Shown here in pieces: positions 8,133 to 16,550 of a stretch of DNA of 64,000 bases (its first letter is position 1; each line of letters begins with the position of its first letter). Source of the stretch: Natrinema limicola JCM 13563 (GTDB lineage Archaea > Halobacteriota > Halobacteria > Halobacteriales > Natrialbaceae); assembly GCF_000337475.1 (NCBI RefSeq), contig NZ_AOIT01000049.1, positions 1-64,000 of the forward strand, given 5' to 3'. Made by a program: the position numbers and the translations under genes. Under the pieces are notes generated by a model. The model did not search any database and was not told the origin of the DNA. It saw only the letters and a program-made list of their open reading frames with translations.

Positions 8133-10118
8133 CTACTCGAACTTCTCCAACAGGTCCCCGTAGAACGCACTGTCGTGTTCACCCGCCAGCTTCTCGACGA
8201 TCAGCTCCGGCGTCGACCGCGCGAGGTGGTCTTTGACCGGCGAGCGGTTCACCTCGAGTTCGCCATCCACCAGTCCGACGGCCTCGATGCCGTCGACGGT
8301 CACGTCGAAGGCGGCCATCTCACGAATCTCGCCCGCGAGGTGCGAGACGAACACCGCCGTCGCGCCGTTCTCAGAAAGCGCCTCGAGAATGCCGGCGATG
8401 ATCTTCGCCGACGCGCCGGGCTCGGTGATGCTCTCGAGTTCGTCAACTAACACGAGCGACCCCTCGCCGCCCTGCGCGAGGTCGGCGAACTCGCGAACGG
8501 TCGACTCGAACGCGCCCGCGTCCAGCGTCCCCTGGGTCTTGGCGTGGTAGTGAAGGTCGTCGAACCGCCGCAAGCGGACGCGCTCGGCGGGGACGGGCAA
8601 TCCCATGTGAGCCAACACGACCACGCTCGCGACCAGATCCAGCGTGGAGGTCTTTCCGCCGCTGTTGACTCCCGAGAGCAGGGCAACGCCCGAGACCGCG
8701 TAGTCGACGGGATCGATGCGCTCGAGCGGTTCGTCGAGCAGCGGGGAGCGACCGCCCTCGATGTCGAAGCCGACAGCGTCGGCCGAGTCGACGAACGCCG
8801 GCATCACGCAGTCGAAGTCATCAGCAAACCGGGCGATTGCGAGTTCGACGTCAAGCTCGAGGGCGTCGCGGACGAGCTGGCGGGCCCCCTCGCGCTGGTC
8901 GGCCAAGTCAGCCGCGAGCTCGCGTTTGAGCCGTCCCGCGCGGCGTTCCTTGGCCGCCGTGAGTTCCTCGCGCAGCCGGCCAACGACATCCTCGTCGTGC
9001 TCGACCGGAAACGTCGGCTCGTCGCCGAACGCACGACGGGCGATCTCGGCCTCGCCGGCCTCGAGATCGAGGGCGTCGATGAGATGCTCACGAGCCGCAT
9101 CGACGGCCGCAGCGTACTCGTCCGCGAGTTCGCGAGACAACAGGGAGTCGACGCCGGCCCCGCGCTCGACCAGCGAGAGGAGGTCCGACCCCTCGATGGT
9201 GACGTCCTGTTCGCGGATCGCCTCCCGGAGCCGGTCGTTGGCGACGCTCTCGGCTGCACTCGCGGCCGCGTCCAGATCGTCGACCGCCGTCGTCAACCGG
9301 TCGAGTTCGTCGTCGCCCGCGACCGTGCCGTCTTCGGCCAGCCGCGAGAGCCCATCCTCGAGCGCCGCGAGATCGCAGGGGGCCTCGAGATCGGCGGCGC
9401 GGTGGACCGCGATGGCCGCCTGGAGCCGATCGCGGTTGCGCGCAAAGAACGCAAGCGGCCGTTCGGGGACGACCTCGGCCGGATTCTCGAGTGCGTCGGG
9501 GCGGACCTGCACATCCCCGTCGAGTGCGACGCCGGCAAAGGACTCGTCAAGAGCGATCACCGTCGCGTAGCCGCGCGCGAGTTCGGCCAGCCCCTGGGTG
9601 TCCTCGACGACCTCGACGGAGAGTTCCGGGATCGCCTCGCGGGCCTCGCTGTAGCGTTCGGCGTCAGTCGTCGCCAGACAGCGCTCGCGGACCCGCACGT
9701 CGCCGGGTTCGCAGAGCGGTTCGACGCCCTCGAGTGCCTCGAGCACGTCGGGGGTGGGCTCGCGTTCGAGGGCCTCGCAGGCGAACGCCTGCACCTCGTC
9801 GATGCGCGATCGCCGCGGGCTCGGATAGAGCGTCTCGAGGCGCTGGGCGGCATAGTCGGTCACGGTACGGTCTTTGAGCAGGCCGAGGACCTCGCGGTAG
9901 ATCTCGCGGGCGCGGTCGGTTGCGAGGAAGCCGCCCGGATCGTCGTGCTCGAGCCGGATCGCTCCCCGCGCGATGCGGGCGGCCCGGCCCTGAGAGATCC
10001 CCGGTGCGGTCGCAAGCGTCGCCACGTCGCCAGTCCGTAGCGCGCGCTCGGGATCGTCGAGAGCAGCAAGTGCGCGAGCCGTCTTCTCGCCGACGCCCGG
10101 AATCGACTCGAGGTCCAT
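8133..10118 (-). CDS. MutS-family (MutS5/MutS2-like) ATPase with N-terminal HhH
   Basis: 661 residues. It starts with a helix-hairpin-helix domain (IPGVGEKTARALAALDD and a second HhH, TAPGISQGRAARIARGA), continues with a long helical core/clamp region, and ends with the MutS ATPase: Walker A GVNSGGKTST at residues 483-492, Walker B LVLVDELES near 555-563 and the signature/H-loop FVSHLAGEI. The mismatch-recognition domain I of MutS1 is absent, as in MutS2/MutS5 proteins. No C-terminal Smr nuclease is seen. The likely role is binding branched or recombination DNA. Haloarchaea use the name MutS5 for such proteins. Confidence 0.88.
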   Translation of the reverse strand: MDLESIPGVGEKTARALAALDDPERALRTGDVATLATAPGISQGRAARIARGAIRLEHDDPGGFLATDRAREIYREVLGLLKDRTVTDYAAQRLETLYPSPRRSRIDEVQAFACEALEREPTPDVLEALEGVEPLCEPGDVRVRERCLATTDAERYSEAREAIPELSVEVVEDTQGLAELARGYATVIALDESFAGVALDGDVQVRPDALENPAEVVPERPLAFFARNRDRLQAAIAVHRAADLEAPCDLAALEDGLSRLAEDGTVAGDDELDRLTTAVDDLDAAASAAESVANDRLREAIREQDVTIEGSDLLSLVERGAGVDSLLSRELADEYAAAVDAAREHLIDALDLEAGEAEIARRAFGDEPTFPVEHDEDVVGRLREELTAAKERRAGRLKRELAADLADQREGARQLVRDALELDVELAIARFADDFDCVMPAFVDSADAVGFDIEGGRSPLLDEPLERIDPVDYAVSGVALLSGVNSGGKTSTLDLVASVVVLAHMGLPVPAERVRLRRFDDLHYHAKTQGTLDAGAFESTVREFADLAQGGEGSLVLVDELESITEPGASAKIIAGILEALSENGATAVFVSHLAGEIREMAAFDVTVDGIEAVGLVDGELEVNRSPVKDHLARSTPELIVEKLAGEHDSAFYGDLLEKFE

Positions 10119-10246
10119 GTCTCGAGGTGCGTATCAAACCGAAGCGAGAAAAAGTTCCCGCCCGTATTACAGAACATGCTATGGCCAGCCATGCCACGGT
10201 AAATCGCAGCATCACTCGTAGCATGGACTGACAGCGGTGTCGAGCA

Positions 10247-10253
10247 TTTATAC
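10247..10253 (+). promoter_or_regulatory. TATA box of the DUF368 gene
   Basis: TTTATAC at 10247-10253 in an otherwise GC-rich stretch. It predicts a start near 10277 and a leader of roughly 80 nt before ATG 10362. Confidence 0.45.
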
Positions 10254-10361
10254 GGACACACGGCTAGCGTCCGGATGTGCAACCGAAACGGCAGGTCGGA
10301 AAGCCCGATCGGAGACAGTGGCGACAAACAGAGACGAGTGCGATGTGGCTACCCCGAACGT

Positions 10362-11321
10362 ATGGAGTATGACCGTCCGGACGCGGTCGACGACCGCCTC
10401 GAGTGGCTGCGGACCTACAGCTACGGGCTCTGTATGGGAACGGCAGACGCCCTGCCCGGCGTCTCCGGTGGCACCGTCGCGCTGTTGCTCGGCTTCTATG
10501 GCCGGCTGATCGCTGCGGTCACCGCGTTTACGCCCTGGCGGGCGGCCGCCGTGCTCCGGGGCTACCATCCCGACCGGCGGACGAAAGCACGGGAAGCGCT
10601 GCTCGAGTTGGATTTGGGATTCTTACTCCCGCTCGGCGTCGGTATCATCACCGCGGTCGTTATTGTCGCCGACGCCGTCTCGTCGCTGGCACAGTCCCAT
10701 CCGGTCGCGATGTTCGGCTTCTTTACCGGCCTGATCGCCGCCTCAGTGATCACGCTCGGCCGAAGCCTGACGATCGACTCGCCGACACACATCGGCGTCG
10801 CAATGACGGGAACCAGCCTCGCGTTGCTGGTCGCTGCCGACATCGTCTCGCTGCCCGGAAGCGGCCCGATAGTGATCGTCCTCGCCGGTGCGATCGCCGT
10901 CAGCGCGATGATTCTGCCAGGAATCTCGGGATCGCTAATCTTGATCCTGCTCGGTCAGTACGTCTTCCTCTCGTCGGAACTGAGCGCGTTCGTTCACGCG
11001 CTGGGTGACCTGCTCAGCGGTGGCTCGCTGGCGGCCGTCACCGATCCGGGAACGACCGTAGTACTGTTCGTTGTCGGTGGTGCTACCGGTCTCCTCACGA
11101 TCGCCCGCGTCGTCCGCATCGCATTAGATCGCCACCGCGGGCTCACGCTCGTCTTCCTCGTGAGCCTTATCGCCGGCTCGGTGCCTGCTCCCCTGACCAA
11201 CATCGCCAAGACGAACGCGTGGACGACGGAAACAATAACGCTGACCGCCGCATGGGCGGTCGTCGGTGCGATCGCGCTGTTCGGCCTCGAGTATCTCGTC
11301 GGCGGCTTCGAGCCGGAGTAA
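10362..11321 (+). CDS. DUF368 membrane protein, polyprenyl-phosphate transporter family
   Basis: 319 residues, about eight to ten membrane segments. The DUF368 hallmarks are the N-terminal re-entrant motif GLCMGTADALPGVSGGTVALLLGFY and its inverted-repeat counterpart ILPGISGSLILILLGQY. Members were shown in bacteria (PopT) to return undecaprenyl-phosphate across the membrane; haloarchaeal copies could recycle dolichyl or C55-type carriers used in glycoprotein synthesis. ATG 10362 is chosen because the preceding 29 in-frame codons are basic and unlike the family. No linked glycosylation genes. Confidence 0.88.
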   Translation: MEYDRPDAVDDRLEWLRTYSYGLCMGTADALPGVSGGTVALLLGFYGRLIAAVTAFTPWRAAAVLRGYHPDRRTKAREALLELDLGFLLPLGVGIITAVVIVADAVSSLAQSHPVAMFGFFTGLIAASVITLGRSLTIDSPTHIGVAMTGTSLALLVAADIVSLPGSGPIVIVLAGAIAVSAMILPGISGSLILILLGQYVFLSSELSAFVHALGDLLSGGSLAAVTDPGTTVVLFVVGGATGLLTIARVVRIALDRHRGLTLVFLVSLIAGSVPAPLTNIAKTNAWTTETITLTAAWAVVGAIALFGLEYLVGGFEPE

Positions 11322-11327
11322 CGCCGC

Positions 11328-11680
11328 TCAGTCGCCGAAATCGGCGTTCTCGAAGCTCTCGTTCGCGAGGTCGTCGATCAGTTCCTCGACCGAGTCCTGT
11401 TTATCGTCGTCTATGTCGTCGATCTCGCCAACGCCGTGGCCGCCGTTTTGGCCGTCTGCAAGGCGTTCTTGTTGAGGTCGCCGTCGGGATCGACCACTGG
11501 CAGTTTGAGGTCGGTGACGTTCTCCGGTGGGAATCCCGACGTCGAGAGGAGGAAGGGAGCTGCGACCTCGCCCAGATCGTCGGCATCGAAGTCCTCGAGT
11601 CGTGGCTCGTCTCATTCCTCGGTCGTCGTCCCCGAACCGTCGGGTTTGTGCATCGAGTAGTCGGTCACGGCAGAGGGTAT
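11328..11680 (-). pseudogene. decayed phage-like protein (start lost, stop and frameshift)
   Basis: On the minus strand two frames join into one coherent acidic protein. The upstream part reads SAVTDYSMHKPDGSGTTTEE, hits TGA (11612-11614), and continues DEPRLEDFDADDLGEV and FPPENVTDLKLPVVDPDGDL. The downstream frame is GGHGVGEIDDIDDDKQDSVE and ANESFENADFGD. One missing base in the T-run 11446-11449 (four T where five would restore the frame) joins them. An ATA (11678-11680) stands where ATG would be; a GTG start at 11668 is possible. The motif LKLPVVDPDG..LNKNAL resembles a segment of phage prohead-protease-type proteins. No prophage surrounds it. Confidence 0.6.
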
Positions 11681-11757
11681 GCGACAGCGGACGATCGACG
11701 TCAGGCTTGCGTGTTCAGCCACCTCGAGCCTGCGTCACGGACAACGATGGACGACAA

Positions 11758-12324
11758 TCAGTTGCCGCCAGCGTACTCGTACTCTCGTTCGGGATCCTCG
11801 ACGCCCTCGGTTCGGGAGCCGACCCAGGCACCAAGCGAGAGGCCGTAGACGAGGTGACCGGCGTGAAAGAGCGCGAGTTCGTCAGCCTCGAGGGGGATGT
11901 CGAGCAGTCCCTGCAACACGACCTGTACGCCAAAAGCGGACAGAGCCAGCCCGTAGATCGATCCCCAGACGAGGCCGCGCTGTTCGGGTTCGATCGATCG
12001 GCCAGCGTCGTATAGGGAAAACAGCGCCCCGAAGACCGCGCCCGAACCGATCCCGTAGAGCAGATGCAGTGCGAGGCCAGCGATCGGATGTTCGTCGGGG
12101 TCGCCGTCGGCGACGTACTGCGACCAGAAGTTCGCCGACGGGGGCAGCGATCGCAAGAGCGGCAGGCGAAAGGCGGTCATGATCAGCGTCGCGACGAATC
12201 CGCCCTGAATTCCGCGAGCAACGGCATCGGCGACGTGTTCCTTGCGCGGACGGTCGTCAACGGCTTCGGTATGTCCCTCGGCCTCGGCGATCGATCGGAG
12301 GCGATCTACTACAATCAGAGTCAT
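11758..12324 (-). CDS. haloarchaeal membrane protein, unknown function
   Basis: 188 residues with about four membrane segments: a GGFVATLIMTAFRLPLL helix, GLALHLLYGIGSGAVFGALF, LVWGSIYGLALSAFGVQVVL and FHAGHLVYGLSLGAWVG. The amphipathic SLPPSANFWSQYV loop after the first helix is characteristic of a conserved haloarchaeal family that I recognise by eye but whose function is not known. The N-terminal 35 residues are charged and cytoplasmic. It is transcribed divergently from larE with about 150 bp between starts. Confidence 0.75.
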   Translation of the reverse strand: MTLIVVDRLRSIAEAEGHTEAVDDRPRKEHVADAVARGIQGGFVATLIMTAFRLPLLRSLPPSANFWSQYVADGDPDEHPIAGLALHLLYGIGSGAVFGALFSLYDAGRSIEPEQRGLVWGSIYGLALSAFGVQVVLQGLLDIPLEADELALFHAGHLVYGLSLGAWVGSRTEGVEDPEREYEYAGGN

Positions 12325-12472
12325 CTCGGTACCAGCCCTATGCCGGACGACGCCTTAACCGCCGGGCGCGCTGCTGACTGCACCCCGCTCGGGATGCGTC
12401 GCTGGAGCGCGGGCACGAACCACCCGGCATCGTGACAACGTCCTTTTGGCCGCGCGGCCCGAACGACGGTCC

Positions 12473-13318
12473 ATGACATCGGTCGAGGCGAAACGCGAGG
12501 CCGCCCGCGACGACCTCGCGGCCCGTGATGGGGTCCTCGTGGCCTTCTCCGGCGGGGTCGACTCGAGCGTGGTGGCCGCACTCGCCCACGACGCACTCGG
12601 CGACGATGCCGTCGCCTGCACTGCAAAGAGTGAGACGCTCCCCGAGGCCGAACTCGAAGACGCCAAACGCGTCGCTGACGAGATCGGCATCCGCCACGAG
12701 ATCGTCTCCTTCTCGGAACTCGACAGCGACGCGTTCGTCGAAAACGACGACGATCGCTGCTATCACTGCCGGACGATGCGCCTCGGCGAGATGCAAGCGA
12801 CGGCCCGCGAACTCGGGATCGGGACGGTCTGTGACGGGACCAACGCCGACGATCCGGGCGCTGGCCACCGGCCCGGCCTGCAGGCGGTCGACGAACTCGA
12901 CGTACACTCGCCGCTGCTTGCCCACGACATCACGAAAGCGGAGGTCCGCGAGATCGCCGCCCACTACGGCCTGTCGGTGGCCGACAAGCCCTCAATGGCC
13001 TGTCTCTCCTCGCGCATCCCGACCGGACTCGCAGTCACCGACGACCGACTCACGCGGATCGAGCGCGCCGAGGCCCTGTTGCGCCAGTGGGGCTTCGATC
13101 AGTTCCGCGTCCGCGACCACGACGGCCTCGCACGGATCGAGGTCGCGCCCGAGGAACTCGAGCGTGCGTTGACCCGTGAGTTCGTGGAGACAGTTCGCGA
13201 AGAACTCTCGCGGCTGGGGTTCGAGCACGTGACGCTCGATCTTCATGGCTACCGGACCGGCAGCGTCAGTCCCGCGGGCGACGAGGAGGCCACAGCGGAG
13301 TCGACGAGCGACGACTGA
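12473..13318 (+). CDS. larE: ATP-dependent sacrificial sulfur transferase LarE family
   Basis: 281 residues from ATG 12473. The PP-loop SGGVDSS is at residues 26-32. A DRCYHCR motif at 94-100 and the sacrificial cysteine in KPSMACLSSR (Cys177, equivalent to LarE Cys176) are intact. LarE adenylates the carboxyl groups of the nicotinate-derived cofactor and donates its cysteine sulfur in nickel-pincer nucleotide synthesis. LarB, LarC and lactate racemase are not in the window, so either they are elsewhere or this copy serves another sulfur-transfer step. Acidic C-terminal tail as usual in halophiles. Confidence 0.9.
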   Translation: MTSVEAKREAARDDLAARDGVLVAFSGGVDSSVVAALAHDALGDDAVACTAKSETLPEAELEDAKRVADEIGIRHEIVSFSELDSDAFVENDDDRCYHCRTMRLGEMQATARELGIGTVCDGTNADDPGAGHRPGLQAVDELDVHSPLLAHDITKAEVREIAAHYGLSVADKPSMACLSSRIPTGLAVTDDRLTRIERAEALLRQWGFDQFRVRDHDGLARIEVAPEELERALTREFVETVREELSRLGFEHVTLDLHGYRTGSVSPAGDEEATAESTSDD

Positions 13319-13531
13319 TCGCACTCATTAGCCCGGCGGCCACCGACATCCTTCGATTCGGGGACGGAGATTCGGCGATCGTCCGCCTCGACGTAGCTTC
13401 GATAGACGAACGGCCAGAATATAACCGTATTTCGCAGTATGAACTCCCCAATAGTGAAGATAGCGGCAGTGTGTTCGGGAATATTGCACGTTGCGATACG
13501 GACGTAGTTTTTGGGCCGGTAGAAGTGATCG

Positions 13532-13888
13532 ATGGACGCTGACGTGCCGCTCGAGTGGACCACCGAAGAGTCTCGGACCTACACCCCAACGCATACCGAC
13601 CGAGAGATGGGGTATCGGACGTATCGCCACGAGTCAGGCGATCTTCGCCTCAAAGTCGCCCCGGCCTCGCTCGACGGCGAGGACCACCCCGGCTACGCAC
13701 TGACCGCGACGAGCTATCCGGGACTGGACCTCTCGGAAACGATGCGCGTGCGACGTGTCCTAACGTTCGAACGGTGTACGCAGATCGCTCGGCAGTTCAT
13801 GGATCTGTTCTCGGCCAGCTACGACGGTCCCGGCTCGCTCGAGGATGCACTCGAGTACGCCTACGAGCGCACCCGCGAACACCGGTAG
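13532..13888 (+). CDS. conserved-looking haloarchaeal protein, unknown
   Basis: 118 residues, soluble, mixed alpha/beta with an acidic pI. It has no recognised motif. The N-terminal LEWTTEESRTYTPTHTDREM and the C-terminal helical GSLEDALEYAYERTREH are well formed, and codon usage matches the genome. ATG 13532 follows a 213-bp region that contains AT-rich promoter-like sequence (TTTTTGG at about 13507). No operon partner. Function not assigned. Confidence 0.65.
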   Translation: MDADVPLEWTTEESRTYTPTHTDREMGYRTYRHESGDLRLKVAPASLDGEDHPGYALTATSYPGLDLSETMRVRRVLTFERCTQIARQFMDLFSASYDGPGSLEDALEYAYERTREHR

Positions 13889-13945
13889 GTATCCTCCCGG
13901 ACAAACGTCCGTGAATACTCGATCGCGTCCTGACGGCTGTCGCTG

Positions 13946-13999
13946 TCGGCGACAGCGTCTCGCGTGCGATCGATGTCTGAGCCGTGTCGTCCGACAGTA
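13946..13999. repeat. short dispersed repeat, family III copy (with family II-like end)
   Basis: The 26-bp block 13946-13971 matches 24 of 26 bases at 50153-50178. The same stretch ends in GTCCGACAGTA, the terminus of the family II element, directly abutting the stop codon of the amphi-Trp gene. It lies wholly in an intergenic region. Confidence 0.5.
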
Positions 14000-14284
14000 T
14001 TACTCGATCGTGAGGTCGCCACCGCCGCCACCGTCGCCGCCGTCTTCGTCCCACTCGAGTTCGAACTCGATGGACAGTTCGCCGGGGGCATCGGTTGGCC
14101 CTTCGCGTTCGGCTTTGACCTCGAAAGTCGGCCGCGCTGGCGGGTCGAGAGTGACGGCGTCGGAGCCAGCCGAGAGCGTGATCGCCTCACCGGCATCGAG
14201 ATTGTCTGCGACGCGACGGAGTAACGACGCGATTTCGCTTCTGTTCATGTCGCTTTCGGATTTGAACAGCACTTCTTCTGGCAT
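14000..14284 (-). CDS. amphi-Trp domain protein
   Basis: 94 residues from ATG 14284. It has the family opening PEEVLFKSESDMNRSEIASL, a LRRVADNLDAGEAITL helix-strand and the amphipathic C-terminal strand FEVKAEREGPTD..LSIEFELEWDED. The tail is a Gly/Asp linker followed by LTIE. The domain is common in haloarchaea, of unknown function, possibly binding a membrane or partner through its Trp-bearing amphipathic strand. The stop codon abuts a short dispersed repeat. Confidence 0.85.
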   Translation of the reverse strand: MPEEVLFKSESDMNRSEIASLLRRVADNLDAGEAITLSAGSDAVTLDPPARPTFEVKAEREGPTDAPGELSIEFELEWDEDGGDGGGGGDLTIE

Positions 14285-14337
14285 ACACCCCAATACGTTC
14301 CGACAGTTGATAAATACGTGCCCGGGGATTGTGGTGA

Positions 14338-16461
14338 TCAGTAACCGTCGAGACGGCTCTCGCCGGCTGGGTCACGGGGCGACTCGAGACGAACCGCACA
14401 CTGCTTGAAATTCGGCTCCTTCGACCGTGGATCGACGGCAGCGATCGTGAGGGCGTTAACGCTCGGCTGGTGGATCGGCAGCCAGACGACGCCATCGGGG
14501 ATCGCCGCGTCGGATTCAACGCGAACGATGACCGCGGCCCGCCGAGAACAGAGCCGTGCCAGTCGGTGCTCGTCACCAGTGGGTCCGTCGGCAGGCTGCT
14601 CGAGTGCGTCTACAAACGCAGCCGCCGTCGCCGGGCTGACCCGCGCCGTCAGAGAGTCGTCTGTGTCAGTTCGCACCCCAGTGTTGTATGCGTCCGGCCG
14701 GCGTGCGGTCGTCAGCGTAAGCGGGTAGGCGTCGTCGGTCGGCTCCGGCAGCGGCCGGGCCTCGGCGCTCGAGAACCGCACCCGGCCAGACGGCGTCGGG
14801 AACGACCACGATTCGTCGGCGTCCGCGTCGCCGTCGGGTTCGCTGTCGTAGTACCGGTAGCCGACCGAATCGTTTGCGGTCGGTGCCGGCCAGCGGACCG
14901 CACGCTCGGCCGCGAGTCGCTCGTAGCTGAGCCCCGAGCAGTCGGCTGGCGTGCCGGCAGTCAGTGCCGCGAACTCGTCGAAGACCGTGGCGGGCTCGAG
15001 CCGATCATCGAACAGGCCGGGAACGAGGCGCTCGGCGAGTTGGCCGATGATCTCGAGGTCCGTTCGTGCCGCCGCCGGCGGCTCCGTCGCGGGCCGCACT
15101 CGCGAGACGGTTCGATCCATGGAAATCGTCGTCCCCTCGGACTCACCCCACGTCGCCGCAGGCAGAACAACGTCGGCGTACTCGGCCGTCTCACTGCGGA
15201 AGGCATCTTGAACGACGAGAAAGGCGTCCGCGAGTTGCTCGCGGACGGCCGTCGCATCCGGCATGCCTGCGGCGGGGTTCGTCGCGACCGTGTAGACCGC
15301 ATCGATCTCGTCGCCGATCGCGTCGACGAGGCCGACCGGTCCCGGGCCCGGATCGTCAGGGAGTCGCGAGACCGGGACGTCCCAGGCCTCGGCGACTGTC
15401 CTGCGATGATGAGAATCGTCGAAGGGGCGATGGCCGGGCCACGTCCCCTTCGCCGAACAGACGCGAGTCCCCATCGAGTTGGCCTGCCCGGTCAGCGAGA
15501 ACGGCCCCGACCCTGGCCGAAGGTTGCCGGTCGCGAGACAGAGATCGATCAGCGCACCCGCAGCTGCGGCCCCGTTGACGCTCTGGTTGATCCCCATTCC
15601 CCAGTACAGGAGCGTGGAGTCTGCGAGCGCGTTGGCCAGTCGCTCGACGTCGGCCATCGAGACACCCGCCCGTGTGGCGGCGTCGGCTACGTCGGGCAGG
15701 TCCGCGCGGCAATCATCGAACCCGATTGTCGCCTCGGCGACGAAGTCCTCATCGACCCGATTTGTTTCGAGGAGGCGAGCGAGGACCGCTCGAGCGAGCG
15801 TGCGGTCGCCGCCGGGCTCGAGCGGAACGTGATAGTCAGCGGCCGCGGCGGTCTCGCTGTGGATGGGGTCGACGACGATGAGCTCCGAGCCGTCTTCGGC
15901 TGCAGACTGGCGAATCCAGCGGAACAAGACGGGATGGGCGACCGCGAGATTCGCTCCCCAGACAACGTGGCTCTCGGCCACGGGGATGTCGTCGTAGGTC
16001 GGTGGCGGCGCGTCGCTGCCGAACGCATCGTAATAGGCAGTGACCGCTGACGCCATACACAGCGTCGTGTTCGCATCGTAGTACCGTGTGCCGAAGCCAC
16101 CGCGAGCGAGTTTGCCCAGCGCGTAGGCAGCCTCGGTGGTCTGCTGGCCGCTGCCCAGAACGGCGACGGCGTCGCTGCTCCGGGCAAGCGCAGCTTCGAG
16201 TCCATCGGTCGCGCGCTCGAGCGCGGCCTCCCAGGTCGTCGCGACGAGGTTGCCGTCCTCGCGGACGAGCGGCTGAGTCAGCCGCTGGCCGTCCGGATCG
16301 ACGGTCTCGCGGATGCCGCGCCGACAGGCCACCCCCTTGCTGACCGGATGAACGGGATCGCCGCTGACTGCCTCGAGGCCGTCCCCGTTGTCGGCGGACT
16401 GCTGGCGGAGTCCACAGCCGACCGCACAGCGCATACACGTCGTTGGGATGGGGTCAGTCAC
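14338..16461 (-). CDS. nasA: assimilatory nitrate reductase-type molybdopterin oxidoreductase
   Basis: 707 residues. The [4Fe-4S] ligands are in TTCMRCAVGCGL and GVACRRG near the N-terminus, followed by the molybdopterin-guanine-dinucleotide domains (YDANTTLCMASAV, YWGMGINQSVNG and PLTLTTARRPDAYNTG). The C-terminal EPNFKQCAVRL is typical of NasA. No Tat signal is present, so it is cytoplasmic and would reduce nitrate to nitrite for assimilation with a ferredoxin. The GTG start at 16461 is set by a strong GGAGGTGA site five bases upstream; a longer in-frame start at 16491 would skip it. No nitrite reductase or transporter lies beside it, so another substrate cannot be excluded. Confidence 0.85.
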   Translation of the reverse strand: MTDPIPTTCMRCAVGCGLRQQSADNGDGLEAVSGDPVHPVSKGVACRRGIRETVDPDGQRLTQPLVREDGNLVATTWEAALERATDGLEAALARSSDAVAVLGSGQQTTEAAYALGKLARGGFGTRYYDANTTLCMASAVTAYYDAFGSDAPPPTYDDIPVAESHVVWGANLAVAHPVLFRWIRQSAAEDGSELIVVDPIHSETAAAADYHVPLEPGGDRTLARAVLARLLETNRVDEDFVAEATIGFDDCRADLPDVADAATRAGVSMADVERLANALADSTLLYWGMGINQSVNGAAAAGALIDLCLATGNLRPGSGPFSLTGQANSMGTRVCSAKGTWPGHRPFDDSHHRRTVAEAWDVPVSRLPDDPGPGPVGLVDAIGDEIDAVYTVATNPAAGMPDATAVREQLADAFLVVQDAFRSETAEYADVVLPAATWGESEGTTISMDRTVSRVRPATEPPAAARTDLEIIGQLAERLVPGLFDDRLEPATVFDEFAALTAGTPADCSGLSYERLAAERAVRWPAPTANDSVGYRYYDSEPDGDADADESWSFPTPSGRVRFSSAEARPLPEPTDDAYPLTLTTARRPDAYNTGVRTDTDDSLTARVSPATAAAFVDALEQPADGPTGDEHRLARLCSRRAAVIVRVESDAAIPDGVVWLPIHQPSVNALTIAAVDPRSKEPNFKQCAVRLESPRDPAGESRLDGY

Positions 16462-16466
16462 AGCGC

Positions 16467-16474
16467 TCACCTCC
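16467..16474 (-). promoter_or_regulatory. ribosome binding site fixing the nasA GTG start
   Basis: On the minus strand GGAGGTGA precedes GTG 16461 by five bases. This is one of the few near-perfect Shine-Dalgarno sites in the window and decides the start. Confidence 0.75.
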
Positions 16475-16550
16475 GACGAGCAGGGCGACACGGGTCAGTG
16501 ACGATGCGTTCCACGGATAACGAGTGTCGAGTCGAGACGACATCGGTCGA

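Noticed and set aside
10165-10226. CATGCTA...TAGCATG inverted repeat upstream of the DUF368 gene
   Set aside because: Arms of seven bases with a 43-bp spacer are expected by chance at this scale.
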